Assembly (NCBI RefSeq): GCF_026745355.1
Contig: NC_079210.1
Location: forward strand, 30,620,616-30,684,615
Direction: 5' to 3'
Length of the DNA stretch: 64,000 nucleotides
Source: Beta vulgaris subsp. vulgaris
Taxonomy: Eukaryota > Streptophyta > Magnoliopsida > Caryophyllales > Amaranthaceae
Made by a program: the position numbers and the translations under genes. Below, in pieces: positions 22,622 to 33,242 of this stretch; position 1 is the stretch's first letter, and the number at the start of each line of letters is the position of its first letter. Below the pieces are notes generated by a model. The model was not told where the DNA came from, did no database searches, and saw only the letters and a program-made list of their open reading frames with translations.

Positions 22622-23159
22622 TGTGAAAGGGTTTTTGGCGAGAGGTTGAAGATGAGCGATGAGAGAGAGAGAGATGAAGTGATGTGAGAGTTGGAAGTTG
22701 TGAGGGGGTCAGTGATGTGATGGGTTGGGTTATAAAGTAATAATAATTCTGTGTGAAAGAGAAGTAAAGGGTTATGTTTAATGAAGCGGTTTATTGGGTT
22801 TTGGAAGAGATTTAATTAAATTTCTTCATTTAACTCAGATTAACCGAACTTGTAATTGTGGCAATAATACATGTTAACGCATTTATTTATGGAATGGAGG
22901 TGTGAAAAGAAAGATGAGCGAGAAGATTTGGAGGGAAAAAAAAAAAAAAAAAACAGAAAATACTCTTGCATATGATAAAATGTGTCCATAATTTACAAAC
23001 TACATACGTACCAAATATGTGCAAGGACAATAAGGGTAATATTCAAAGACATATGTGAGTCCTTATACTTGACCCTAGGTGTATGAATTTTAATTCATGA
23101 AAATTGCAGGACATTCTCAATAAGAAACATTTTTTGAGGAATTAACATCATTTGTACAT
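22622..23159. other. Non-coding spacer between pol and the env-like ORF
   Basis: AT-rich; includes an A run at 22938-22953. No ORF recognised. Confidence 0.4.
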
Positions 23160-23716
23160 TTAAACAATTTTAATCATTCCTAGTTCCAAGCGTATCTTTT
23201 CAAACCTGTCCCTAGATAGAGGTTTAGTCAATATGTCAGCTATTTGATTTTCAGTTGGACAAAAATCAACTTTGACTAATCCCTTTTCTGCATTGTCTTT
23301 TAGGAAATGATGATGGGTGTGAATATGCTTGACTCTAGAGTGATGAACTGGATCCTTGGAAATGCATATGGCACTAGTATTGTCACAGAATATAGGAACA
23401 CACTTAAATTTTATGCCAAAGTCACGTACCTATTGCTTAATCCATAATACCTGAGAGCAGCAAGCAACAGCAGCCACGTATTCATCTTCGGCTGTTGAAA
23501 GAGCAACAGTGTTTTGTTTCTTTGAACTCCAAGAAACTAAGCTTGATCCTAGGAACTGGGCAATACCCGAGGTGCTTTTACGATTTACCAAGTCTCCCGC
23601 ATAGTCAGCATCAGAATAGCTCACTAGATCAAAGATGTCACTTCGAGGATAGAACAAACAAAGATCATCACTTCCTTTCAAATATCTAAGGATTCGTTTG
23701 ACAGCTGTCAAGTGAG
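23160..23716 (-). pseudogene. Copia pol: RNase H domain and C-terminus
   Basis: Encodes YSDADYAGDLVNRKSTSGIA, SWSSKKQNTVALSTAEDEYV and, after an in-frame TAG following LWIKQ, the terminal block ADILTKPLSRDRFEKIRLEL with a stop at 23162-23160. These are the standard RNase H and C-terminal motifs of copia polyproteins. The upstream part of the same domain resumes at 28851 beyond the CACTA insertion; the ATT duplication accounts for the junction. Confidence 0.9.
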
Positions 23717-24262
23717 ATTCACTAGTAGAAAAAACCTCAATTGCTCCGGTTTTTTGGGCCGCAAATGCTCCGTATTGCACGCGTAGCAGACGCCATACGA
23801 GCATTTGAGACTCTTACAAATGCTCCGGTTGCAACCGAAGCATTTGGCAACACAAATGCTCCGGTTTTTAAGGAAAACCGGAGCATTTGAGGCCCAAAAA
23901 AAAAAAAAAAATTTTTTTTGCTTTTTTTTTACACTAAATTAATACATAATCAATTATATATAGGTAAAAAGTTATATTTCAAATATTTTTGTTCCTGAAT
24001 ACAAGAAATACTACAAATAAACAAAAGTCGCAAATTATAAGAAATACAATTATGGGTTTAAAGAAACACAAACACTAAAAAATTTCCATGGGATTTTTCC
24101 ATGTTTACAAGCAGCTGCGTTACAGTTTTTAAATGAGGAATGCTGCACATTTAAACAAACAAGATGAGGATATGGAAAGGGGAATGAACAAATGATTTAA
24201 CTGGCAGATAATTTACTGATTCAATAAAAATTTGGTCTAACTCCCTGGAAAAAAAGAAATAC

Positions 24263-24416
24263 TATCAAAATACACAAGCCTGTGTAATCCATTTTCCATA
24301 TATGCATCAAGTGATGAAATCACTAGTGGCAGCTGCTGCAACACCTGCATGGCTGCATCATTGCTAGAGCAATTCAGAATAAAACTTGAACTGAGGCAAA
24401 CTGCACTAACGTGTTC
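24263..24416 (-). pseudogene. Putative captured exon of unrecognised host gene
   Basis: On the minus strand a strong acceptor (TTCTCTTGTAG) opens a 154-nt reading with no stop. It encodes EHVSAVCLSSSFILNC, then SSNDAAMQVLQQLPLVISSL and DAYMENGLHRLVYFD. It is followed by GT at 24262-24261 in a weak donor context. The peptide looks like ordinary helical protein, but I cannot assign a family. A piece near 25085 also reads LQVLQQL, possibly by chance. Confidence 0.4.
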
Positions 24417-25879
24417 CTACAAGAGAATTTAACATACTAGCCCCGTATTTCTGATGGAATCATAAAAACAACACACAACTTAATTAGGCACACAACCAGA
24501 TTATGTTTTAAAAGAGGGAATGTATTGTGAAATAATTTAGAAGAGAAAATGGTGCATATATTGTGAAACATCCAACTACTATATATAAATTTAGATAAGT
24601 TAAGTTCAAAGGCTAATAAATTCGAAAATACCTTCTTAAGACTGGATGAAATTAGAAATGTGAAAATCAGGTTAAATAAATTACAGCATGCATTATTGAG
24701 TCTAAAAGTGCTTAATTTTCTCAAATACTATACATAACTGCTTAGCTAGGTAGTAACACTTGCAACCCTACTAAAATCTTCTAGTGCATCATAGGGAAAT
24801 CATACATACATATCAATTATTACTAATAAAAAAACTACCTAACTATATGAAGAAAAGTGATACATGAAATGATCATCTTAAAACCACATATAAACTGTTA
24901 CCTATAACCTTGAAATTAAGGCCAGAAAAATCACAAAGTGATACTAGTTACTGACAAAACAAAGAAGATTTATGAAAAAAATTAAGCAATAGAAGTAAGT
25001 GAGAAAGGAAGAAAGACAGTACCTTTATAAAGAGTTGTGCAGAAGATAATCTAATTCAAGATGAAATAGTTGTTGCAGCACCTGCAGACGTGACCAACGA
25101 AGCAGCACAGCAGCAACAACAGCAGCAAAGAGCGCTATAAAACTTTTGTCATAGTGTAATAATAATACAAACACATAATTACAGGTTTCACTTGATTCCC
25201 TGATCACCCACATAAATATTCATTGAAATTATATATAATATACTCCAATTTAATGGGGAGTGAGAAATAACATTGTACCTACGATGATGAGACAGATATA
25301 TATACCTTCATCTTACACAACTTTCTTCTCTAGTCAGAAAGTCGTTAAGAATTTAATAGCAGGTCACAGCAGGAGAAAAAGATAGAGAGAGAAAAAAAGA
25401 AATACAATATTACTGCAGTTTCTGAAACATTGAACTTGATCAATTGGGTGTTAGTTCTATGATTTGTGACCATAAATCAGAGAAGTAAAAAGTGCAATAA
25501 AAAGTTAGCAACAACAATTTTATTACAAAAGAGTTTCTAGAGTTCATATAAGGCTTCATCTTCCTTTCTCAATGATGATCTCAGCGAACAAATAAGAATA
25601 TGAAGCAGACACCAAAAAATAGATATACCACAATGAAACTTGATTTTGTGTCATCTCTTTTAATAAGAGAGAGAATGTGAATGAACAAAAGCAAAAGGCA
25701 CCACCAAGAGCCACTATACAACAACAATGCTAAGCAGCAGCAAAGTGAGGGCAGCACCACTGGAGGCAATAGCCCGGGACAGCAGAACCTTGCAGAAGAC
25801 AACAACAAGGAATTCATATTTAAAAACCGACATTAAACAACATTAAACAACAACAAGGAATCACTATCATAAAAAAAAA

Positions 25880-26045
25880 AAAAAACAAAATGAAAGTTAT
25901 GAAAGCATCCAAAGACAATTTATATTGCATAGGGTAAGGAATTTCTTCCAAGACCCCAGTTGTTGGTAGATAAGAAGACAATGTAGTCGACAGAATACTA
26001 AAGAGCCTATCACCGGTAGGCTGTCGCACAATGGTGAAAGTTATC
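25880..26045 (-). other. Open segment, possible captured exon (unassigned)
   Basis: Minus-strand reading after a possible acceptor GTGCGACAG encodes PTGDRLFSILSTTLSSYLPT followed by TGVLEEIPYPMQYKLSLD. No family recognised. The rest of 24420-26570 in the CACTA interior shows no coding I can name. Confidence 0.25.
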
Positions 26046-26574
26046 AACTGGAAGCATTTAAAAGAAAACATCACCATAAGGGGCCCATGACCTATGCTAA
26101 TTTAGTAGTATAGGAGGGTGCGCAACAGAACCTTATTACCCTTGTATAACTGCAACACATTAAGCTCATGGCCTCATTACAGATAAAACAAGTATGACTA
26201 TAGAGTTTGCTCAAATTGACCAAAATGTTATATTCTGCAGAATACTTGAGCAGTCTGATACAGATAATTAAGACCAGTAGCATAATGTTGCACATACATG
26301 CAAAGATACAACAGCTAGATCTGGATGTTTATAGGTAAAATTCGGGATAAGAAAAGGTTTTTTTTTATGCGAATGGATAAGAGAAAGATAGTCCCTATAC
26401 ATATATGCCACATACAAAATAAAAGTAAAGAGGGAAAAACATGAGACATAAACGGAAGGAAACAAACTTGTCCCTATCTAGCTTTCAGTCAGAATGCAGG
26501 TGTAGTCATGTAGATGCACCAAGACAGAGCAGAAGATCAATTAAGACACATGAAAAGGCTATGAACATACTAAC

Positions 26575-26804
26575 CCAATACAAATATTGGTGAATCTTTG
26601 AGTATCACCAGAAAGAGGTGCACCGCCGGATAAAATGAAACGTATTTGACCTCCCAGCACTGCTCGGACCTTTCTAAACACTAGGAAATCCCAAAGAACC
26701 CTTTCTGGACCCCTTGCAACAAACCAGCTTCCGTTCATTGCAGATAAGCGGCGGTTGTATGCAAATTCAAATAATCTTTTGGACAGTCCACCCTTGGCAT
26801 CAAC
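26575..26804 (-). pseudogene. Captured LACS exon A (LACS9-like long-chain acyl-CoA synthetase)
   Basis: A 230-nt exon without stops. It is bounded by an acceptor (TTTAG before 26804) and a donor (GTTAGT after 26575). It encodes [20 protein letters not shown], then [20 protein letters not shown] and [16 protein letters not shown]. The [13 protein letters not shown] stretch is a conserved block of plant long-chain acyl-CoA synthetases, closest as I recall to the chloroplast-envelope LACS8/9 type, which activate fatty acids for export. It is an internal exon only, so the fragment cannot be an enzyme. It ends with two bases of a glycine codon, matching exon B. Confidence 0.85.
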
Positions 26805-27192
26805 CTAAACAGCAGAAGATATCCAATATAGAAGACTTTAGTAAGTTGCAATCATAAAGAGAAGTGGAAAGTTTCACCCAAAATACGAGAGAAGCTGGAA
26901 ATGATCAGCGTCATCAAGTTCTTTGTTCTCAAGTCAAGTTAGTTTAATTTATGACATTTATTGGTGTAGCTGTGTAAGCGACATAATTGAAATAAACCTT
27001 GGTGTTAAAGTAGTACATCACAAGGAATCCAAGTACATAGAAAGAAGCCAGCAGTGGGGATTTGATGTCTAACAAAATGGCAAGGAGAGGTTGATAGTCT
27101 ACTTAAGAACAGGTGCAGTAATCAATGTAAACCCACAGAAAAGCTTACAGGTTTTTTAGAATATATAAGAAAGAGTCAATAATGTCCCTCAC

Positions 27193-27312
27193 CTTTATGA
27201 ATGAGCATGGAAGAGGAGGACCAACACGACCAACGGAAGTATCGTCATATACTCTGTAAATGTTCCACTAGCACAAGTCTCGGTGAGCCCATAACCTTGA
27301 CCTATTGGAGCA
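27193..27312 (-). pseudogene. Captured LACS exon B (next exon of the same gene), frameshifted
   Basis: A 120-nt exon with acceptor (AAATTTAG) and donor (GTGAGG). It completes the split glycine codon of exon A and then reads [15 protein letters not shown], the adenylate-forming-enzyme motif that follows NIC(I/V)G in LACS9-like proteins. After TFTEY a 2-nt expansion (TATAT) shifts the frame; the remaining codons ([18 protein letters not shown]) are readable in the new frame. On the minus strand this exon lies upstream of exon A, the reverse of the gene order. Confidence 0.82.
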
Positions 27313-27830
27313 CTAAATTTGACCAAAATGTTAGATTCTCACCCACAAATCACAATGACAACTTCTCACTCACAAATCACAATGACACCATTGTATCAAT
27401 TCAATATAAGCTAAACCAATTTGAGTATACTCCAGTAGGAAACTAAAGATAGCATAAAGTCACCAATCATCAAGATAATATAATGATCAGAGCCAATTCA
27501 ATAGAGCTATTACGGCAATGAGCTAGCCGCATTGCCAATTTGCCATAGTATACGCTTATGGGAAGACATGCACCAATTTGTGGGCAATACCAATTACCAT
27601 CTAACCATGATGCAACAAAGTTTTGCAACAACACTCTATGAAGCATCCATCAAACTCATGTTATTCCTTCTCTTCTGATCAAATAGCCGGTAAACACGAT
27701 TGCAAATGGCTAGATGATAAAGATACAAACTACAATAATAGTGTTATGTTCAACCACAAGTTCAATAACAATTCTATAAATTTGGGAATCCTGCAACAAA
27801 ATTGAGGGGCGGAGACAAAGAAGAACTCAC

Positions 27831-28138
27831 AAGGGGAGAGATAACAGGTGTGCCAGCAGGCGCTTTCGGCTTGGGAGGAACTGGAGGAGCAGAAGGTGCA
27901 TTCCCAGCAACAACTGCAGCTTCACATTCTTCAACACTCAAACCTGTCTTTTGCTGAGTCAAATTCTCTCTCTTCTCACTTGCTCTCACCACCAATGGTG
28001 ATGCACAAGCATGCCCAGAATTTCCCCAATTCGTTGGGAGAATTTTCGCAAACCCAAACCCTAAATTAGAACCAAAACCCACAAATCGCTGTGAATTATT
28101 AAAATTCTTAATTGATCCAGCATCACAAGGAACGTACT
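27831..28138 (-). pseudogene. HEMB1: Captured 5' exon of chloroplast delta-aminolevulinic acid dehydratase (ALAD)
   Basis: Minus-strand reading gives VPCDAGSIKNFNNSQRFVGF in the transit peptide, then VVRASEKRENLTQQKTGLSV, EECEAAVVAGNAPSAPPVPP and TPVISPL. It ends at a perfect donor (CTT then GTGAGT). This is the transit peptide and N-terminal arm of plant ALAD (porphobilinogen synthase, tetrapyrrole synthesis in plastids). The native next exon, starting with the RRPRRNR region, and the whole catalytic barrel are absent. The frame is intact across the exon. The initiating exon is not attached. As a fragment it has no enzymatic role, but it could supply a plastid-targeting sequence if transcribed. 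Confidence 0.88.
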
Positions 28139-28259
28139 TGTTCAGAAATGTTTAGAAAGCTGAAAAATTATGAAATCAACTCAATAGGGGAAGTTGAGAG
28201 ATATCTGTACCTCGCAATTCATCTTTGTTCACACCTCCTAATTCTTCTACTCTTCTTTG

Positions 28260-28372
28260 TGGCTCATATTATGTAACTTCGTTTTCATTTTCGGTCTTTT
28301 CGGCATCTTCCATGTCGTTGTCGTCGTCATCTTGGTACAAGTTCAGCAAATTAAAACCTCCTTCGACGCCAT
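28260..28372 (-). pseudogene. Possible fragment of an HCNGP/SAP30BP-like gene (first exon)
   Basis: The minus strand has ATG at 28372 reading MASKE. After a one- or two-base shift it continues NLLNLYQDDDDNDMEDAEKT. Plant HCNGP-like (SAP30-binding-protein family) regulators start MASKK... with a LLS-Y-N/D-D-rich-MED motif, so a frameshifted first exon is plausible. Similarity is short and acidic, hence weak. The region upstream (28450-28700) is a pyrimidine-rich stretch like a plant 5' UTR. Confidence 0.35.
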
Positions 28373-28850
28373 TTGAAAATTCTAGGTTTCTGAGAGAACA
28401 AAGTTCGAATTGGAAGGGAGAATTAGGGTTAATAGGAGAGAGAGTGAAATTGGGGAAGTTCATTATTGAGAGGCTTTTAACGATTAAGATCGAAAAAGAA
28501 GGAAATAGGATTTGGGAGGGATGAACGAGAAAATGTTTGTTTGAGACTTCCACAGGGTAGATGAGAGAGATCGAGAGTGGAGAGGGTAAGAGAGAGAAAG
28601 GTAGAAAGAGAGAGTGTGTCGAACAGAGAGAAGCAAGAGAAAAATCAAAAGGGGAGAGCAGTAATTAGAATTGAGGAGAGGAGGGGAGCGAGTGAAAAAA
28701 AATGGCAGGAATAACAAATGCTCCGGTCAAACGGAGCATTTGTGAATCTTTTATATTAAAATATTAAAGGAACTAATCAAATGCTCCATTTGTGAAACAA
28801 TCAAAGCATTTGAAAAGTAGCAATTAAAGAACTTTTTTCCACTAGTGATT

Positions 28851-29810
28851 CCTTAGGATTTGATTGGAATCTAGCACATAAACCAACACTAAAAGAGATA
28901 TCAGGTCTACTAGCAGTTAGATAGAGTAAGGAACCAATCATACCTCTATAGAGTTTCTGATCTATGGACTTACCACTTTGGTCCTCATCTAACCTTGTTC
29001 CTATTCATATTGGAGTATGTTGTTTTTGCTTGATCCAGTCCATATTTTTTCAATAACTCCTTTACATATTTTTGTTGATGAATCATTGTTCCCTTTCAGT
29101 TTGTTGATTTGCAACCGAGAAAGAAGTTTAATTCTCCCATCATGCTCATTTCAAATTCACTAGCATTAACTCAGCAAATTCCTTACAAAGAGATTCGTTA
29201 GTTGCACCAAAAATTATATCATCACATAAATCTGAACCACTAGGATGTTGTTCCTTTGGATCTAAGAACAGGGTCCTATCAACTTTCCTCGTATAAAATC
29301 ATTAGAAAGTAAGAATTTTGAGAGTCTTTCATACCATGATCTAGGAGCTTGCTTAAGCCCGTAAAGAGCTTTATCTAGCTTATAGACATGGTTAGGAAGA
29401 TCAGGGTTTTCAAATCCAGGAGGTTGTTCCACATAGACGTCTTCAATAAATACCCATTTAAAAAGGCACATTTGACGTCCATTTGGTACAACCTAAAACC
29501 CATGAATGCAGCAAAGGCAATCAAAATTCTTATTGCTTCTATTCTAGCTACAGGAGCAAAAGTTTCATCAAATCAATACCTTCTTGTTGATTATACCCTT
29601 TGGCTACGAGTCTGGCTTTGTTCCTTATGACTGTTCCATGTTCGTCCAGCTTGTTCCTGAAGACCCATTTCAGCCAATCACCTTTTGGTTTTTAGGCTTG
29701 GTCTCAAGATGCCAGACCTTGTTCCTCTGGAACTCATTCAGTTCCTCTTGCATGGCATTTATCCAGTCAGACTCCAGAAGGGCATCATTGTGATCTCGTG
29801 GTTCTGTCAT
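28851..29810 (-). pseudogene. Copia pol: reverse transcriptase domain
   Basis: Contains [20 protein letters not shown] and [20 protein letters not shown] (29262-29471), the signature copia RT blocks. The [10 protein letters not shown] block can be read in a shifted frame near 29470-29500, and the start of RT (alternate frames) runs to about 29800. Frameshifts near 29280 and 29575 and stops inactivate it. The left edge is the CACTA insertion. Confidence 0.85.
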
Positions 29811-30420
29811 AGACAAAAAAGGCTTGGAAAGCACAAAAGTTTTTCAGTTGGGATCTCGTTTGAGTTCCCTTTTCAATATCACTTACTATTAAATCCAAGG
29901 GATGGGATTTCAGGTGTTTCCATGGTCTTGGTTCAAATCTCCTTGTCTCTGCTCCTCCAGCTTGAGGATCTTCATTCGTTTCATTCTCTGGATGAATTTC
30001 TGCTGCCTGTTCCTCCTGTATGACAGGATCAGGAACTATCTCTTCTTCAGGAATATGCTTTTTGTCGGTTCCTGCAGGGGTTAGTTCCTCATCAATGTTC
30101 ACTGACTCAGAGCGAGTCAGTCCTATTTCAAAGTCATTTTCATGACTTAGTTCCTGCAAGGAGTTAGTTTCATCGAAAATAATATGGACACTTTCCTCAA
30201 CACACATTGTTCTTTTTTTTAAACTCTATATGCTTTACTATTTAAAGCATATCCAATAAAAACAGCCTCATCACTTCTAGCATCAAACTTTCCTAAATTG
30301 TCTTTACCATTGTTATGTACAAAGCATTTACAACCAAAGATTCTAAAGTATGAGATATTGGGTTTTCTTCCTTTGAGTAGCTCATAAGGGTCTTCAGACA
30401 ATGGTCTAGCATGACTCTAT
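29811..30420 (-). pseudogene. Copia pol: integrase-RT linker and integrase C-terminal (GKGK-like) part
   Basis: The frames read DPYELLKGRKPNISYFRIFG and CKCFVHNNGKDNLGKFDARS followed by DEAVFIGYALNSKAYRV. This is the standard C-terminal block of copia integrase. An acidic linker (EEEIVPDPVIQEEQAAEIHP) leads into RT. A frame break lies at about 30210. Confidence 0.85.
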
Positions 30421-31000
30421 TGATATGTAGCATGCCTGTTCTACTGCTTCAGCCCAAAATTCTTCGGAAGATTGCTGCTATTATCATTGTTCTTGCCATG
30501 TCCTCCAAAGTGCGATTCTTCCTCTCCATCACGCCATTTTGTTGTGGGTCCTAGGAGCTGAGAAGTTGTGATCAAGTCCTTCATTTCTGCAAAACTCATC
30601 AAATTTGGAGTTTTCAAACTCCTTACCATGATCAGAACGCAAGTGCTTAATTTTAAAACCACTTATTCTTTGAGTTCTTTTTGCAAAGTTACAAATTCAT
30701 CAAATGTCTCTCTTTGCTATGAAGAAAAATAACCCAAGTGTATCTTGAAAAATCATCAACTATAACAAGTACATATCTCTTACCAGATCGCTTTGGATTC
30801 GAACAGGGCCACATAAGTCCATATGAATCAATTAAGGACTTTGTGCTTACCATTTTCTTGTTTGAACGAGGATCTAACTTGTTTACCTTTTGCACATGGT
30901 CCACAAACTTCATGTTTGAGACTTTGATTTTGGTAGTCCAACAACTAAGTCCTTACCACTTAGCTTCTGGAGCAATCCATACTTGCGTGACCACACCTTT
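30421..31000 (-). pseudogene. Copia integrase catalytic core, broken
   Basis: The segment DSYGLMWPCSNPKRSGKRYV then LVIVDDFSRYTWVIFLHSKE (30689-30913) holds the first acidic residues of the integrase core (D in the HSD/IDSYG position and VDDFSR). The rest of the D,D35E core is in other frames to 30440. Several frameshifts. Confidence 0.85.
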
Positions 31001-31430
31001 TATGCCAAAGAAGTGGTTCATTGTCGACGACACTTAAACAAGTTAGTTGTTCCTAGGAACAAGGTTGAGATCACAACATAATGTTTCCTTTCCTAGTTCC
31101 TTCCAGAATCTTGGTACCTGTTCCGTATTACTTACTACACAACATCATCAGTAAAATTACATGTTCCCTTTGTCGCAAAATTGAGAAATACTAAGTAGAT
31201 TGTGTTTCAAACCCTCGACCAAAAATACATTATCTATGGAATGTGACTTAGACTTTCCTACCTTCCTATAGCTACAATATTTACCGGTAAGATTGTCTCC
31301 GAAGGTCACAGTTCCTCCATCATAGGCTGAAAGCGAGAGAAATTTCTTTTTATCTCCTGTCATGTGTTTAGAACAACCGCTATCGAGGTACCACAGGTTG
31401 TTCCCCCTCACTTTAGCCTGTATCAAAGAA
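31001..31430 (-). pseudogene. Copia protease and GAG-pre-integrase region
   Basis: NNLWYLDSGCSKHMTGDKKK (31426-31157) is the copia retropepsin active-site motif (DSGCS). It is followed by the FGDN and NVFLVEGLKHNLLSISQFCD blocks that lead into the GAG-pre-integrase domain. The HHCC zinc-binding region of integrase is only partly readable at 30950-31050. Confidence 0.85.
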
Positions 31431-31431
31431 A

Positions 31432-33200
31432 TCAGTCAGTGGTAGGAACCCAGTCTGACTTGGGTTCCTCTGTTGGGCTAGTATTTCTCTTAACTTTCCA
31501 CACTTGCTTAATTAAGCGAGTGTTCATTTCAATATGTTCTTCTCTGGAGGAACAGTCAGACACTAAGTGTCCACTGTTCCCACAGTAAGAGCATATTCGG
31601 CTGCTTGGAAGATCAACATATTTTTTCATTTTGTTTTTCTTCTTGTGATTGAAACCTAACCCACTTCTTCCTTCATTTTTATATTTTGTATCCAACTCAC
31701 TGGATCAGGAAGTGTTGTTCTTGAAGATTCCATTTTCTCTTTAAGTACCAGATATTACTTAAAACCTTTTCATGTTCGAATTTTAATTTTCGAACTCGGA
31801 TCTGGTATTTATAGAGGAACTGGTTCCTTCAGGAACAAATAGTTTCAATTCAGCCATTTCCATATTCAAGAAATAATTTTCATTTTTAGCATTTTCAAAA
31901 GCTTCTCGAATACGTCGGTTTTCATCAAAAACTTCAAAGAATCTTTCCTCAATTGCATTTACTGTTTTAAACCAATTTGAATGTCCTTTGGTGACTTCTA
32001 AGGCTTTTTCAAATTTTCTTCTCTAACCAAATGCCTTGTAGTCATCCAAAGTTTCCAAAAGAAGTTTTATTAATTGATTCTTTGAAAGTTCTTTTAACTC
32101 TTCTTAATAACATTAATGCGTACCTTTTGTTTGGCAAGTCTTCTTCCTCGTCTGTTTGCCATGAGACACAAATGAGTATTTCCTCTTCTGGTTGTTCCTG
32201 CTCCTCGTCTGAATCCGATTCTCCCCAGGCAGCAACCATGGCCCTTCTCATATCAACTTTTGAGAAAGGTTTTTGTTGTTCCTTTCCCTTCTCCTTGTAT
32301 TTTCCTTTGCTCTTTCATTTTCCCAGAGAGGACATTCCTTTATGAAGTGTCAGGACTTCCACATTGTGACAGCTTAGCTTCCTGACTTTTTCAAGTTCTT
32401 TCCCTTTGTAGTTCTTGTTGAAGAACTTTTGAATCTTTTCACGATCAATGTGCTTCTTCATCATCAGTTTCTGAATCCTCTGTCATCGACTTGAGAGCCA
32501 AAGCTTTAGGTCTACTAGAGTCAACTTCATGAGTTCCTAGATGATTTCATGAGTCAACAAGGAACCGGAAAGTTGCTCGATATTGAATGTGGTAAAATCT
32601 TTTGTTTCAAGCAAAGCAGTGACCTTTGCCATCCATTTTTCATCCTGAGGAAGACTTCGTAGAACTTTTCGTACTTGTTCCTCGGAGTGATGACTTCCTA
32701 GGATTCAAGCTCATTTATTGATGTTGGAGAACCTTGTGAGCATTCTTGAACAGACTCCTTAGGCTTCATTTGAAATAGCTCATATTTGTGCATGAGCATA
32801 TCATTTTGATCTCTTGACTTCGTTTGTTCCTTCGTGAGTAACTTGAAGAAGTTCCCACATTTGCTTGGCTGATTTGCATCCCATGATTCGATTGTGTTCA
32901 TGGGGACCAAGGCCACAGTGGAGAATCTTTTTGGCCAAGTTGTTCATCTCCATTTATCGAAGTCATCTTTATCATATTTGGAGAGGGTTTGGGGATGTCT
33001 TCACCTTTTTCATTTTTCTCTGTGACTTCGAAGTCACCAATCTCTATACTCTCCAAACTTGATAATTTTCGCCTTAATGAAAATTTCCATACGATTCTTC
33101 CAGTATGGATAATACTTGCCATTAAACATGGTGGACGCTGAGTTGAGTAACCTTCTTCCAATCTTTCTCCGATGTGTTCATCATTTCAGGAACTAGCTCC
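31432..33200 (-). pseudogene. Copia gag with CCHC zinc knuckle, broken
   Basis: A nucleocapsid knuckle, CSYCGNSGHLVSDC (CX2CX4HX4C), is coded at about 31550-31595. A second acidic/hinge segment (ESDSDEEQEQPEEE) lies near 32200. The capsid part (UBN2-like; YELFQMKPKESVQE at about 32750, and GYSTQRPPCL at 33150) is spread over several frames. It would package element RNA; stops and frameshifts make it non-functional. Confidence 0.8.
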
Positions 33201-33227
33201 TCAGTGTTAACTGATTTTGGAGGAACA

Positions 33228-33240
33228 GGCTCTGATACCA
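33228..33240 (-). promoter_or_regulatory. Primer binding site, initiator-Met tRNA type
   Basis: The minus strand reads TGGTATCAGAGCC, complementary to the 3' end of initiator tRNA-Met, the usual copia primer. Two bases (AT) separate it from the LTR end at 33243. Confidence 0.88.
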
Positions 33241-33242
33241 AT

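Larger units (their letters stand above)
23720..28847. mobile_element. CACTA transposon (5128 bp) carrying captured host exons, TSD ATT
   Basis: Left end CACTAGTAGAAAAAACCTC, right end (reverse strand) CACTAGTGGAAAAAAGTTC; 3-bp duplication ATT at 23717-23719 and 28848-28850. Subterminal zones (about 23737-23905 and 28708-28820) repeat AAATGCTCCGGTT in both orientations, the usual transposase-binding architecture of CACTA elements. No transposase (TNP2-like) coding is visible, so it is non-autonomous. The interior holds several exons of host genes, all on the minus strand (separate entries). It split the RNase H/RT region of the copia element. Confidence 0.92.
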
